Shown: piece after piece, positions 44,701 through 57,549 of the stretch
Layout of the letters: the number at the start of each line of letters is the position of its first letter
Numbering within the stretch: the first letter of the stretch is position 1
Origin: Erinaceus europaeus
Lineage: Eukaryota > Chordata > Mammalia > Eulipotyphla > Erinaceidae
Assembly (NCBI RefSeq): GCF_950295315.1
Contig: NC_080175.1
Coordinates: 87,382,161-87,446,160 of the forward strand
Length of the DNA: 64,000 nt
Direction: 5' to 3'
Notes under the pieces: generated by a model
The model's input: the letters and a program-made list of their open reading frames with translations, nothing else
Databases searched by the model: none
Told to the model about the DNA's origin: nothing
Program-made: the position numbers and the translations under genes

Positions 44701-47700
44701 TAAGTTATGCTTATAACTTTTTAAAAATGCTAAACCAAGGAAAGCTATACTTTCGTTTGTCAAAAATTATAAGGATGTATAGATCTAGGTGACTCTAGAA
44801 GACAAAATTGCAGTATTTTTATTCAACTATGTAATATTACATTCACCTATAATTTCCTATTTCCCTTTCCTGTTTTCAGAACATATCCATTTTCCAGTGC
44901 GGATCTATTCTGGAATTTTGTAAAAGCAATGAAGTAACAATGACTTTAAATAATAAAGTAAAACAGACATATTTCAAAGACAGTGAATTTTGTCTTCACA
45001 CACATTCCTAATCGTGTTTAATTTTTTAAGTCTATCTTACAACAAAGCATGCTATAGCAGAATCTTTCTAGGAAATTTATATTTAAGTGATCCAAAGTGA
45101 TAATGTTAATCTACAGAAGGAGATACATAAAATCTAAAAAACATCATCAGGCACATCACCTTAAATCATTGCTACAGAGAACTAGCAATTCTGTAAAGTC
45201 TCTGAAAAATATTATTTAATTTGTTATTTTAGGGGTAGCTATATGACAAAGGATATGCTATCAAAACATTAATATAAAGCATATAAAACAAAAGTAACTT
45301 TATAAAGGATATAGACTCTAAAATGAATTTGTACTTGTGTACAAATTAAAAGAAATATACATAATGATGGTTATGCCATTCGATAAATAATTCTGCACAA
45401 AGCTATCCTGAATATAACAGTACATAAAATACTTTTTCTTGTTCTGATTTAACAAATAATAAATATATACATTTTAATAGGTTTAAGGTTCTCACAAAAA
45501 AATAAAAGAGAAACAAGAAAGGTTTCCTGTGATGACCTAGATTCTCTTCTCTTACTTTACAGACTTGTGAATTGCTTTATTCAGATATTAAAAACATGTA
45601 CAAATATATCTTAGTAATAGATGTCCTCCATTTTAAAGCAGATGCATTCACATGTAAATAATTATCATAAACAAGCCAATATAGGAAAAATAGCTAATAT
45701 GCTAGAGAAATGAGGACAATTCTGATGCAGAGGTAGCGACTTTGTAGAAAAACAAAAAGGAATGGCGTGTGGCAGAAAAACACAATCTATCAGTGGGAAT
45801 GTGAATGCTAATGAGAAGAAGCCAAGGGATGGGGTCTAGCAATGTATATTGCAAGCAGACACTGATGAGGGCAGATGTAGAAAAATGATTATCAACTTCA
45901 GACCCCTAGAGCAACATGAATGAAATCACATCCTTGTGTTCTGGGAAATAAAACAGCCAACTTGGATAGAAATAAAGAGAGGCTTTAATTATCTAAAAGT
46001 AAATTGGGAGCAACCCATGATAATACTGAAGTGGGGTTATTACAGAACACAATGTAGAGTTAATTCAGAAATCAGTTTGTTCAAAAACATCAACAGCTGG
46101 GTTTAATAATAGACACAATGAATCAGAAATGAATAAAACCTTGAGATGGAAGATTATCTGAACAACTCTAATCATATTATTAGACTTAACCAAGCAAAAT
46201 AAAAAGACAAAGAATGTAGAACTTATCTGTGTGAATATAGTTTTACGCAACGTTTTTAATAGAAATACATTTGTGGTTATACTGACAGCTAGTACATGGA
46301 CACTGTAATCTAGATTTTTGTTATGAGAAAAAGATAGAAATGAGAGGTTCACTACAAATAATCAAAGTGAAAATATGACGGAATAATCATATTTAATTAC
46401 ATAATGCATCTTTCAAACTTAGATTCCAACTAGCTTTTTTTCCTTAGGCCTTTTGAAGGTGATAGTTGAGGGTCAGATACCAGATTTCTCAAAATGTTAA
46501 CAAATATTTAATGAGCCAAGTTCACAAATGGCAGAAGAGTATCTAGTATAAAGTCTAGTTAAGTGTCGCATCACGTGATGTTCAAAAGAACATCTACTGA
46601 AGATCTCAAAAAGCTTATAATCAGGAACTGACTCCTTTTATATTTAGCTACATTGAGGAAACACTGAAAATAATAGAAACTCAAGAACATTTTTTACTAA
46701 ATTTTTTTTATTATTAATATTGCCCATGTCATATTTATTGTCAGTTCTGTGTTCCGTATCAATTCACCAGAAGCATTCAGTACCAGGTTTAGAATAGCTG
46801 AACTCATCACTAACTGAAGTGAACTTGAGCAAGGAGTGGCATCACTTTGATTACAGATTCTTCACCTCTACTTCCAAATCATAATAGTAGTATCTGATTC
46901 GTAAATAGTATAAATGTATTATACATAAAACATTTCAAGCAGGATGTGACACATTAAGACACAGAAACTGCTATTTTGATTGCACCATTGTCACTCTACT
47001 TATTGCCTCTTCATTTATCAGTTCAGTAGCATTTACTCATGTAAAAGTCAAAATACCAATAGATACTCAAAAAGTTTTTGAGCAAAGAAGTGAAAACCAA
47101 ATATACTTACTAAACATAGTGCTTAAATCAGAAGAAATAAAAGGTAAAAGCAATACCCATGCCATTTTTTTTCACCACACAAAGTTGTACTGCATGCTCT
47201 CTGTAAGTCTGGCTTATTTTGAGAATATTGAAAATAAATTTTAGCACACCAGAAGCTCTAAACAAAATGATATTGACAAAATCTGTGAGTAAAAAATGCA
47301 ACAGGTATAAAATAGATAAGACATCATTGAGGAAACTTATACCTTCAGTTTGAAAGTAGAAAAGGAAAAACCTATGCAAATTTGTCATGCGGTTGTCATG
47401 TAAATAGATCTTGTTTTTTTATATAGTTCAAGATGCTTGACTACCACTATTCCAACTCTCATCTGGAGAAAAGGGCAGAATTTCTTGCTCAGTAGCCTAA
47501 CACTTGTTGGCTATTAGAAAACATATTGACCAGTTAATTCCTTTCTTCTCCAGTGCAATGCACTTGATATATTGTGCAATGCTGTGTTTTGAAAAGAATC
47601 AGCCAGATTCTCTCAGAAGTGTGCTTTTGGATAACAAAAGTACACAACTGGTGAGAGAGTTGAAACTAAATCACTCTACATGCTATTTACATACTTGATG

Positions 47701-47884
47701 TCAAACTAGGAAAATAATGGAAATCTGATTAGAAAGACTAAAGATGTAGAAATAAAGTTTTGAGGATGTGTCTTGGTCTTTCCTTCCAGAAACATGTTTG
47801 CTTAACTTACCAGATTTCTCAGACTTCTGTTCAGTATACCTACTTTTCAAGAGTTTCCTGAGTGAGTCTCAACTTCATTGTAAG
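44701..47884. other. No gene seen; longest repeat-poor stretch
   Basis: About 3.2 kb contain no SINE, L1 or HAL1-like sequence that I can recognise, unlike the rest of the window. Open frames (95 codons minus at 46065-46352, 86 minus at 47128-47388, 64 plus at 47504-47698) have no known motif or exon context. Confidence 0.55.
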
Positions 47885-48003
47885 TAATATGGTTGTAAAC
47901 TGCCTGTCTGAGGCCATAAGTTTAATTTTCTGCTCTGCATATGCCAGAGCTGCATGAATATCTAGTCTCCTTACTTCTTTCTCTCATAAAAATAAATCAA
48001 TCC
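47885..48003 (+). mobile_element. Decayed SINE (second subfamily)
   Basis: 'atatggttgtaaactgcctg' head, 'gaggccataagtttaatttt' B-box region, 'catatgccagagctgcatga', pyrimidine tract and the tail ATAAAAATAAATC. Confidence 0.55.
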
Positions 48004-48015
48004 ACTAAAAAATAA

Positions 48016-48245
48016 GTGTGCTGGCTGGTGACACACCTGGTTAAGTGCACTCATTACTGTGAACAAGAACCCAGGTTCAAGTCCCTCTCCTCACCTGCAA
48101 GAGGGAAGCTTCACTAGTGTTGAAGTACTGTTACAGTACTTGTCTTTCTTCTTCTCAGTCTCCTTCATTTCTCTTAATTTTTCTCTGTCTTATCAAATAT
48201 ATAGAAAGAAATTGCCACTAGGAGTGGTGACTTCGTCTTGCGAGC
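48016..48245 (+). mobile_element. SINE (type B) with partial 3' module
   Basis: GTGTGCTGGCTGGTGACACA head, B box CCCAGGTTCAAGTCCC, CTCACCTGCAAGAGGGAAGC core; the end 'cactaggagtggtgacttcg' and 'tcttgcgagcac' is residue of the extra module. Confidence 0.85.
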
Positions 48246-48317
48246 ACAAATGGTAACTCTCGTGAAAGAAAAAAAAATATATATATATCTCAGAAAATAT
48301 TCTTTCTGATTTAAAGC

Positions 48318-48605
48318 TCTTTTTTTTTTTGCCTCCAGTGTTATTGTTGGGGCTCAGTGCCATCACTAAAGTCCACTGCTCCTGGTGGCCACTTTTTCCA
48401 TCTTATTGGATAGGACAGAGATAAATTGAGAGAGGAGGGGGAGATAGGAAGGGGGAGAAAATGATAAACACCTGCTTCATTGCTTGTGCAGTAACCCCCT
48501 AAAGGTAAAGGTGGGGAGCGGGGGCTCAACCAGGGTGCTTGCACCGTTCCTTGGGCTGCTCCTTGGGCTCAGTCCTATATGCGCCTAATCAGGTAGTCCA
48601 CCCCC
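48318..48605 (-). mobile_element. Long SINE variant with extra 3' module
   Basis: T10 tail, module (GCCTCCAGTGTTATTGTTGG, GGCTCAGTGCCATCACTAAA, CCACTGCTCCTGGTGGCC), then the body with 'gataaacacctgcttcattg' and a degraded B box. Pairs with the copy at 15028. 'ttaaagctctt' before and 'ttaaaagctcctt' after may be the decayed duplication. Confidence 0.82.
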
Positions 48606-48634
48606 ACCCCTGTTAAAAGCTCCTTGAAAGGTGA

Positions 48635-48900
48635 ACTACACATGAAGCTAAGTAGTGGTTCACCTAGCAGAGCACATACATAACCCTGGTCAAGGTTCAA
48701 ACCCAGTCTCCATCCCAGAGGGGCACTTCATGAGTGGTAGAGCAGTGTTACAGGTGTCTCCCTCAGCCTACTCCCCACCCCATCCCTGCATTAATTTCTA
48801 CCTCTCACCCTCTATCAAGTAAAATATGTTCTGGGAAGGGTGAAATCGTGGAGGGACAAGTCCCAGTTATAACCCTGGTCACCAAAAATATAAATTAAAA
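48635..48900 (+). mobile_element. Old SINE with extra 3' module
   Basis: 'gctaagtagtggttcaccta' head, B box TCAAGGTTCAAACCCAG, 'cacttcatgagtggtagagc' core, then 'gaaatcgtggagggacaagt' and 'cccagttataaccctggtca' (module) with an A-rich tail. Confidence 0.78.
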
Positions 48901-49484
48901 GTAAGTTTAAACAGTAAGCTATATACATAAACACTCAGGAATAAAGAATGCATAGCAGAATAAACTTTTAAAACACAAAGGCAGAAAACACCCCCCTATT
49001 TGAGCTATTCATATTTATGTGTTCATGCTGAGGAGATCTACACTGCTCAGATTCTCAGGGTCCTTCCACTGAAATAGCAGGAGAACTTATATAATTAAGT
49101 TTCCCATATAATTCAACCATATACTATTGGATATAAGGTTAGAAAAAAAATACCTTAGATTGAATATACCAAAAAAAAAAAAGACTTAGAAATATATGAT
49201 TTGTTTTCAGTTATATTTTGGTAGTTGATATTTTTGCTTTGTAATGTTTCCTTCTTTCAATAATTAGGAATAACTAGTAACATCAAATATTATTTACTAA
49301 TCTCTAATAAACTATAACCGCATTTCCTTCTAGTAATACAAAAATACCAAAGTGCTCTTCAAGTTGCTCTTGAAATGTAGTTTCCAACAAATTCCCCATT
49401 CTTACATTAAACATTTACTCTACTATACCCTTCACTTTACCAGTTTTGCTTACTTTACTTTCATCAATCCACATTTACAAAAAT
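48901..49484. other. No gene seen
   Basis: AT-rich sequence with A-runs; nothing recognised. Confidence 0.6.
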
Positions 49485-49573
49485 TATTTTACTTATTCCC
49501 TTTTGTTGCCCTTGTTTTATTGTTGTCATCATCGTCGTTGGATAGGATAGAGAGAAATGGAGAGAGGAGGGGA

Positions 49574-49614
<41 letters not shown>

Positions 49615-49746
49615 CAGACCTGGTTCACTACCTGTGAAGCGATTCCCCTGCAGGTGGGGAGCCAGGGGCTCGAACCCGGATCCTGAAGCCATTCCTTGTG
49701 CTTTGCACCACGCACGCTTAACCCACATCGCTACTGCCTGACTCCC
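49485..49746 (-). mobile_element. SINE (type A) with expanded GA tract
   Basis: Minus-strand type A copy with B-box complement GGGGCTCGAACCCGGATCC. Its purine tract is expanded to (GA)17 at 49577-49611. 'tcatcaatccacattta' before and 'tcatcatcgacatttta' after are a likely decayed duplication. Confidence 0.9.
49577..49611. repeat. (GA)n microsatellite inside a SINE
   Basis: About 17 GA units occupy the place of the SINE's own purine-rich part, as the pentamer array does at 1-160. Confidence 0.95.
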
Positions 49747-51745
49747 TCATCATCGACATTTTATTTCTTAGTTTTCGCAGCTTAGTTTTTAGACTAGTGA
49801 ATTAGGAATTTCTTTATGTATCTCACAGTCCATATTTGGAAATTACTATTTTCAGAAGGAGAATAATCAACAGAGGCAAGGTGATTTGCCATATCACATC
49901 ACCATCCCTTAGAGAAATGGGTCTCAACACTAATTCAAAAAGGAATCACAGGGACTCCTTTTAAATGCAGATAATGACTGAGTAGCTGACAGCCTGACAA
50001 TAAAATTTGCTGATATGATCCCAGGTTTTCCTGCTAATACTTATTGAGGGCTATTTTGAGTAGCAAGGATTCAGACAATATTGCAAAGATGTAGAAGCAC
50101 TACATCTCCAAATGCCATTGAGTACTTTCAGAGCCCACCTGGGTCTCTCTGGTTTGTCCACAGCTAGATCAATCCTTCCTTATAAAGGTAAGGAAGGATA
50201 CAGAATCAGTATCTGTATGATCTGGGTATCCACGATTACAAGCGAAGTCTCTTCCTATGTAAAATCCAGTCTGGGTAGAAAGGTGTATAGATAGTTAATC
50301 AGGGACAATGCTATCTGCTTTGTCACATTAAGTAAAGAAATAAATGTGATTCAAGAAATCTAAATTTAAAGCAATTCTTCCAGATGTATTTGCTGAGACA
50401 AGAGACTCAAAGTTACACAGTTAGCATTTTAAATATAAGACTTACTGTATATGGGTGTTCAGTTCTTTATTCCACATTTTGTAAATGTTAGGGGTAATCT
50501 AACCGTCAGTGTGGCAACATTATATTACGTTGCTGCAGGTCACACTGCCAAGAGATAGGAGTCCTAGAATTTGTTGAAAGGTATAACTCACCACTATGAT
50601 ATGATTAAATTCACATGAAAGTAGGTAGACACAGACCTTAATATTATCACAGAATAATGAATCATAGTTATTAGTTATTTAAAAGAATTTACTCTCTAGA
50701 ACATACATATTTGTTATGATAGGATGAAAAGATAGTGAATTAGGATTGCTGGATTTTACTAACATTTCCCATGTTTCAGTGCAACTGCGAGACTCAAGAT
50801 ACAATTGAAAGTATAAAAAGACAATTTTCATTTTCAGCCAAATTGCTTTGCTATTATCCTAGGCATTCTGAGTCTTTTATCATCGTAATATTCCTATAAT
50901 TAGTCAGTCAAAAGAATTTAAACCTCAATGTCATACAGGATAAATCAGCCATAATTTGGAAAGCAAACTCAAGCGTTATAGTTTGCTTTTTATGTAATCA
51001 GGAAAATATAAGATGTTTAATAGTAAAAGATTCAAAAGAATAAGTAGATCAAGATCAATATTTTATGCCTGAAGTTATTAGATTTCCGCTAAGAGTTCTA
51101 TTCATCAAAAATGACACAATTCTGTTGCTTTCATTATACTTTTAGCCCAAGATAAGAAGCACATCATATCAGCAAATCAGACAGAGAGTACAATATTGTG
51201 TGAGAATGATTCTGAATAAACACATTAGGAACCTTTCAGGCCTTTAGATGGCTTTTTATATGTCAAGACAAATTTAGCTCCCTACCACTCCTTCACCTCC
51301 TCCTCCTGAAAACATAAGAGAAGCTAAAAGATTTAGGGTGTAGCTCCCTTTAAGAGATATTTCTACGATCATATACACATTTATTATCTATGTGGTAGTC
51401 ACAGCAAAAGCAGTTTTATACTGTTTATATTACTTCCACACTGCATAAGTACACTCGGATAATAAACCCTGCAACTCTTTTGAAATCACTTTTTTACTTA
51501 ATCATAAAGAGGAGAAAGTGTTGGCACATATTCAATAAGACATGAGATTAGTTTTACCTTTGGGCATGTTATTCACACCCAACAGAAATATCCTGGATTT
51601 GAAGATATGCTCACTTTATAATTGTAATATGATTGTGAAAAATAAAAAAAAAATAAAGAACACAAGTCAGTAAATGATTTTCTTGAAACAAATAAATGAG
51701 AGATATGAAAAGACAATGGTAGTAAACTGCAAATCAAAATCCTGT
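49747..51745. other. No gene seen; repeat-poor 2 kb
   Basis: Nothing recognised. A 60-codon open frame at 50112-50294 has no known motif. Confidence 0.55.
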
Positions 51746-51930
51746 TTGGGACCTGGGTGCTGACACTTCCAGCAGAGCAGAGCACACATTACCACAGGAG
51801 GACCAGGATTCTAGTCTCTGGTCCCCACCTGCAGGAGGGGAAGTTTTATCACAGGTGGAGAAGTGTTGCAGGCATCTCTCTTTCCCCTTCTTTCTACTCC
51901 CTCTCTGTTTCTATCTGTCTCTACCAAGAA
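51746..51930 (+). mobile_element. tRNA-derived SINE (type B)
   Basis: 'gacctgggtgctgacacttc' head, 'accaggattctagtctctgg' (degraded B box), CCCACCTGCAGGAGGGGAAG core, and a pyrimidine tract ending 'ctgtctctaccaag'. Confidence 0.82.
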
Positions 51931-51989
51931 AGAAAAATGGAATCAGTGAATCTGTTGTGTAAAGAAACATCTATAATAACAGACACACT

Positions 51990-52120
51990 CTGTGTTTTAT
52001 TTTATTTTATTTTTTGATTCAGAGAGAGGTAGAACGAGGGATAGATATTCCTCTCTAGTGCTAGAGCACCACTTTCTTATGTGGTGTTAAGTCTGGAACT
52101 TGGCTCCTGTGTTTGACAAG
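51990..52120 (-). mobile_element. Decayed SINE (second subfamily)
   Basis: (TTTTA)n tail, 'gattcagagagaggtagaac', 'gttaagtctggaacttggct' (B-box region) on the minus strand. Confidence 0.6.
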
Positions 52121-52410
52121 ACCCCTAATCTCAAAGGTGAGCTCTCTCTCCATGCCAGGTTTTATTTTAAAAGGCAACTCTGGTTCCACTTTCATTCAAA
52201 AAATTATTAAAGACATTAATGAAAAAATAATGAAAACTAAGCACTACAGGAATCTTACTGTACACAATGATCTTAAGTACCTTAATTTATGTAGTTAATA
52301 AATGAATTTTCATCAGGAAATTAAAAAAAAAACATACTCGATCTTTCACTACAGTTAAGAGAAGGCTTTAACATTAATTCTACTGAAACCTGACTTCTTT
52401 TCTACTTTTA

Positions 52411-52565
52411 ATATTTTCTTTAGTTTGGATAGATGTAGAAATTGAAAGTAAAGGGGGAGACAGAGTATAGACACCTGCAGCACTATTTCATTGCTTGTGA
52501 AGCTTTCCCCTTGCAGACAGGGACCATAAATTTGAACCTGGACCCCTGTGCAGAACCTCAACTTC
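52411..52565 (-). mobile_element. Decayed SINE
   Basis: Minus strand: 'tagacacctgcagcactatt', 'gcttgtgaagctttcccctt' and degraded B box ('aatttgaacctggacccc'). Confidence 0.75.
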
Positions 52566-53386
52566 TTATGATGCTCAGTAGAAAATCTGAGAAAATACTA
52601 AACATGAATAGTAAATAATTCTATCACATGACATAAGTGTGGATAGTCTAACAGATTATCACAAAGGACTAGACTTCTCACTATTTAGGAAGGCAAGAAA
52701 TTAAAAGATGAACATGATTTATATTTTTTTTCAGTGTTGGTTTAGTCAGTCATGACGGATATGCCCGTGACATCTTCCCATTTTCTTTTTTTCTACCAAA
52801 TATTTCACCACTTTACTAGTCTAGGTTTTTAAATACTCACTCATTCTTGTAATGGCAAGTGGATCCTCGGGCAGACTACAACTTTTAGCTGTATCATTTA
52901 ATTTTTCAGCTGAGCTTCAGGTAATAAATCTGTCGTCAGCCTGTCTATTTGTGTCACTTTGAGACAGATGAGGAATGAAGCTGTGAGAAAAGCAACCCAA
53001 TGCACTTTCTGGCTTCACGGCTAAAAGTAACAGATCAACAGATAAATAGAAATGCCTGTCTCTTACACATGGCAAAATGCATGTTGAGCCCTTTAGCACA
53101 TTTATCTACTTCCAAGACAAGCCTCTAACTATAGAAGGTCAGGGATTTGCATAAACAAGTTGATATTACCAGGATTTTTTAAGTCCAGAAATTACAAACA
53201 ATTATTAAGAAGCAATTGACCAGAACAGAATTTGTAATGAATCCATTAAAAGTGTAATATGTAGAATTTCCCAGATAAAGGGTTTGACACTATGGGAAAA
53301 ACAGTAAAAAAAAAAAAAAAATCAGAAAAAAAGTATAAAAAATTAAGAAATCATATGATTCCACTTCACCTACAAAATGAGACATT
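52566..53386. other. No gene seen
   Basis: Nothing recognised; A15 run near 53305. Confidence 0.6.
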
Positions 53387-53400
53387 GTTTTAAATGATTT

Positions 53401-53663
53401 TTTCCCTCTTGTTGCCCTTTTTTTTTTATTGATGTTGTAGTTATTATTGTTGTTATTGATGTCGTCATTGTTAGATAGGGCAGAGAGTAATGGAGAGAGG
53501 TGGAGAAGACAGAGAGGGGAAGAGAAAGACATCTGCAGACCTGCTTCACCGCCTGTGAAGCAATTCCCTTGCAGGTGGAGTCGGGGGCTCGAACCGGGAT
53601 CCTTATTCAGGTCCTTGCGCTGCGTGCCACATGCGCTAACCTGCAGCGCTACCGCCCAACCCC
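53401..53663 (-). mobile_element. SINE (type A) with target-site duplication
   Basis: The perfect 14-bp duplication GTTTTAAATGATTT lies at 53387-53400 and 53664-53677. Minus-strand type A order with B-box complement GGGGGCTCGAACCGGGATCC. A short purine deletion distinguishes it from other copies. Confidence 0.95.
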
Positions 53664-53677
53664 GTTTTAAATGATTT

Positions 53678-55690
53678 CTGCGGTCACTCCAATAACATAA
53701 TTCGCACATTGCCACTCGTCCACAGATATGTGACTTCCAAATTATTATTAGTTAGAGAAAGCTGTAGATTTTAAAAACTCCCACAGACTCTGCATTGGAA
53801 TTCAATGTTTGCTGAATTTTATTATATAGAGATGAGGCACCCTCCAACTTCCCCTGCAGCATATAGCTTAAAGACTAGGCAGAACTGCTCTCCAAAATAT
53901 GCTTGCAAAATCCAATATTCTGCTTATAATCTCTCTATATGAATTTAATGTTGAATGCAATCAGCATGCCTAATGAACTGTAAATCTCACATCTGACTCT
54001 AGACCCTATATGGTAGTGTCATGTTATGATACATTTTCTCTTCCACAATTTGGCTATTTTAAAAAAAAATAAATAGTGGCCAGTCATGGAAATCACTGCC
54101 TATACTCAAGCCCTGATGTGACAAAATATATTCTTGTATGCAGTGGTAGAATTTCTCATGACATGCTGAGAGTTTCTTTACAGGGGCTGTCCAGCATCTA
54201 AAAGAACTCTGTTAACACAAACAAGACTGCAGGTTCTTCTCATTTTTCTGTCTGATGAAAACAGAATAGCAGTATGCATGCCAATGAAGGACTATGAATT
54301 TTTCATATATTTTGCTCCTTTTTACTTCTTCAAACATCAGTATTTTCTGAGGTGATTGCATGGTGGTCCTTTATCGGGAACCTTATCCCCTGGGTGGCAA
54401 AAGGCCAAAGGAACAGGAGCTTGAACTGACCTTTTGATCAGTTTGATTGCACCGTTTTCGCAGCCTTGGAAAAATACCAGACTAACTCCTGAAAGCAAGC
54501 AATTCATGAATCAAGAGAAGGGAAAAAGAGCAAGGTGCTAATTAGAGAGATATTTTTGAATTCTTCTAAATATAAGTATTGCCTAAAGCAAAGTTCTATC
54601 AAAATATCAGAAAAGCTCTCTCTCTCTCTCTCTCTGCATCTTTGTGTACATATAATTTGTCAATTTATATTGGAGAGCATATAAGGCAACTAGAACATTT
54701 ACATTTATTCATCTTGACATTCAACAAACATTTATAAAAGTCATAGAGAATAAACTATATGCTTCATATGCTATCCTCACTCAAAAATAACAAAACACTA
54801 AACTAAACATATTTAACTACCTTGAGACAAGTATGTATGAAATATACAACTATTCTTAAAGGATAGTTTGTTCATCCATAACAATAGCAATGAGATATAA
54901 TTGTATATTTCTTTATTTTCTCTGGAAGGAGTGTAATCAAATTTCTCCCAGTGCAGCCTAAAATAATTCTTCACTTTTATTTAACATGATAAAATAATTA
55001 TGCATTAATCATCATTTATAGAATTCTGAAGAATTTTTCTAGTTTCACGGCTCTAAATTGACATTTTTTTACTTCTCTTTATGAAATATAATATAAATCC
55101 ATGGACTATTTGGAGTGAATCAAAGTATTCTTTAGATGAACCCCCTTGTATCTAACAAGAACCTTTTAAAATTTCATCCCCTTATGTTAATAATAGCTGG
55201 AATATATCTTAAAGAAAACCTCAGATTTCAAATGACTTTGTTAGATCTTAAAATGTTTCATGAGCAGTTATGTACCTTCCTCCTGGTTTTAGTGGATTGT
55301 TATTCGGGGCCTTTAAATCATCTGAACTCTTCCTACAGCAAAGAGACTGTTTGCCTTACTACTTACACAATCTACAAGTATTCAGTAGAAAGGAACATAG
55401 GACTTAACAGGAATTCTTCAGGAAGAATAACAAAATCTATGTTTTCTTATTCGAATGCCAAAATAAGGTCAGCTGACAAGTGATTTACTAATAGTTGTTA
55501 TATAAAGGGTTCAGTACAGCCCCAGGCAGCCTGCAGACACGGTGACTACATGACAAATGGAAGTGTTCAGGCTGGGTCTGCAATTGGAAGCAATCCCTGA
55601 ATTAATCGCAAAGATTGTCAAAGGCGCTACCGTTCCCCCAAAGTAGAAGCAGGCATAATACAATCTAGAAATTGGATTCCTAGGAAAAAA
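53678..55690. other. No gene seen; repeat-poor 2 kb
   Basis: (CT)n at about 54615-54635. The part at 54340-54480 is richer in G+C than its surroundings and not repetitive; possibly conserved non-coding sequence. A 115-codon plus-strand frame at 55136-55483 has no recognised domain, no flanking signals and several rare-looking runs; I do not call it a gene. Confidence 0.5.
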
Positions 55691-55699
55691 TGCACAAGT

Positions 55700-56240
55700 C
55701 AAGTTAGCAAGAAGTTATTGTGTACCTATTATGTCCCAATTTTGTTCAAAGTGCTCTCCGGGATGGAAAATAAATACTGTATTTGTCATACTCTCCTCAT
55801 GGGAGTCTGCAATCTTATTAGAGAGAAAAGACTTATATGCATAAGACAATCAAAGACCAGGCTCATCTCTCACCCCCAAACACACTGTTCACTCTGGTCC
55901 ATTCCCACTGGCTTTCCTCCTGCACTCAGAATGTGTAATATGCCTTCTCTTTTCAGAAGTCTGCACATGCTTAGCCTTCTGAACTCTTATTTTTCTATTA
56001 GACTTCAGTTTAAATATTGCTTTCTCAAAGAGACTTCCCTGACACTTCCCTCAACAGAATCTAAATGAACTCTCTCCAGTTTTACTCTTATAGCGCCCTA
56101 CATGTTTTCTCCTTCGTGTCACCACATTTAAAGCCCGTGTATTTAATTTAGTTGTTATTGATTTTGTATCTGGCTCCCAAATATGTGTCCGAAGTTCTGC
56201 AAAGGTAAAGATGTATCTTATTTGCTAGATATTCTCTTAA
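55700..56240 (+). mobile_element. Ancient mammalian repeat, LINE2-like
   Basis: The sequence has the flavour of LINE2 3' parts: 'ccattcccactggctttcct', 'ttcagtttaaatattgcttt', 'tcaaagagacttccctgaca', 'gcaaaggtaaagatgtatct'. The left part ('tattgtgtacctattatgtc', 'ctcctcatgggagtctgcaa') also looks like an old dispersed repeat. The call rests on memory of consensus style only. A 116-codon frame (55718-56068) lies within it. Confidence 0.5.
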
Positions 56241-57132
56241 GTTTCCATCAGGGCTTCTCAACTGCAACAGTCATAGCTTGTGATGCCAGATGATGTTTTG
56301 TTATGAACAGCTAGTCTGTAGATAGTATGTTACTCAGCCATATCACAACTCTGCCCAACAGATGCCATAAACACCAGCTCAGAAAATATTTCTAATAGCC
56401 CTGGGAAAGACTTTACAGTAAAGCACAGGATTTCAACCATGAAGTTTAAACTCTGTTTCTACGCTCAGTTCCCAGGATATGTTAAATCTTCATCAAATAA
56501 TTATTAGCAATTACTATTATAAATGAAATTAGCTATCAAGCTATATGAAACAGATATGGGCTATTGACTGTCATTATGGAATCTTAAACAAAAGAGTGAT
56601 GTGTAAAAGCAGTAATTTGAAAAGATTGATCTGACATGGTGTCTAATGTGGTTAATGAATAAGGACCCCAAAGATTAGTACCAATGGGAGCCTTAAATGA
56701 GGGCCAATTAATTATTAGCATGAAATCGGAACTATGACCTAGGAGTAGCTGAAAGCCATTGTTCTAGAAATAGATCAGCATACTCACAACTTCTAAACTA
56801 GTTTAACATCTAATAGAAAATGCTGAGGCTCTGAAACAGGGTAAGACACCAATGCAAATGACCTTCTCGGTCTCATGGATCACAGCCTGCTGAAAACCAC
56901 TTCACTCTATTTTGCCACCTCACTCTATTTTGTTTTGAAAGCACAACACAGTTCACTCTACAAGAAGTCATACCAAACATTATCAATGCATTTGGATTTC
57001 GGGTCATTTCTCCCTAGACAAATTTATTTTCACTTGTCAATTAGTATATCATTATTTAACATAATATTGCATTATTTTAATTTTGATGAGTTGGTGTTTT
57101 GTTTTATTTCACCCTTATCTTTACTTCTTAAT
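56241..57132. other. No gene seen
   Basis: Nothing recognised. An 86-codon frame at 56875-57135 has no known motif. Confidence 0.6.
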
Positions 57133-57182
57133 TAGATAGACAGATAGATACATAGATAGATAGATAGACAGATAGATAGATA
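57133..57182. repeat. (GATA)n microsatellite
   Basis: Imperfect GATA/GACA tetramers, about 12 units. Confidence 0.93.
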
Positions 57183-57290
57183 ATAGGAAGAGACAGTGTA
57201 GCATCAAAATTTCCCTTGGCTCATGGCACTCCCATAAGTCCCAGGGCTAAAAACTAGGCTAGATACATGCAAGCAGGTGTCTTTTTATTT
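57183..57290 (-). mobile_element. Decayed SINE (second subfamily)
   Basis: 'ggaagagacagtgtagcatc', 'ggctcatggcactcccataa', 'gggctaaaaactaggctaga' on the minus strand. The GATA repeat sits at its tail, as microsatellites do in other SINE tails here. Confidence 0.5.
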
Positions 57291-57549
57291 TTGGTAAGTT
57301 ACTATTAGATTATACAATATTCTGCCAATTTTTTGGTATGACAAGCATATTTATAAGTCTAAAATGTATTTAAATTAATTTTATTCTTTATTTTCCAAGA
57401 AATAGAATACAGAAGTCATTTATTAGACTTGGAAGAAACTCTATAGGTTCACACAAAATTTAAAAAATATATGATTTTTCACGTGGTGTCCATTTTTAGT
57501 GATGGACTAACCACTACTTCTTCCTTAATGGTTTACAGAACATGTAGCT

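Noticed and set aside
55136..55483. 115-codon open frame in repeat-poor DNA
   Set aside because: No domain, no exon signals and no homologue I recognise; this length is expected by chance in 64 kb on six frames.
57133..57182. CRISPR-like regular repeats
   Set aside because: Plain GATA microsatellite; no spacer-repeat structure and the genome is mammalian.
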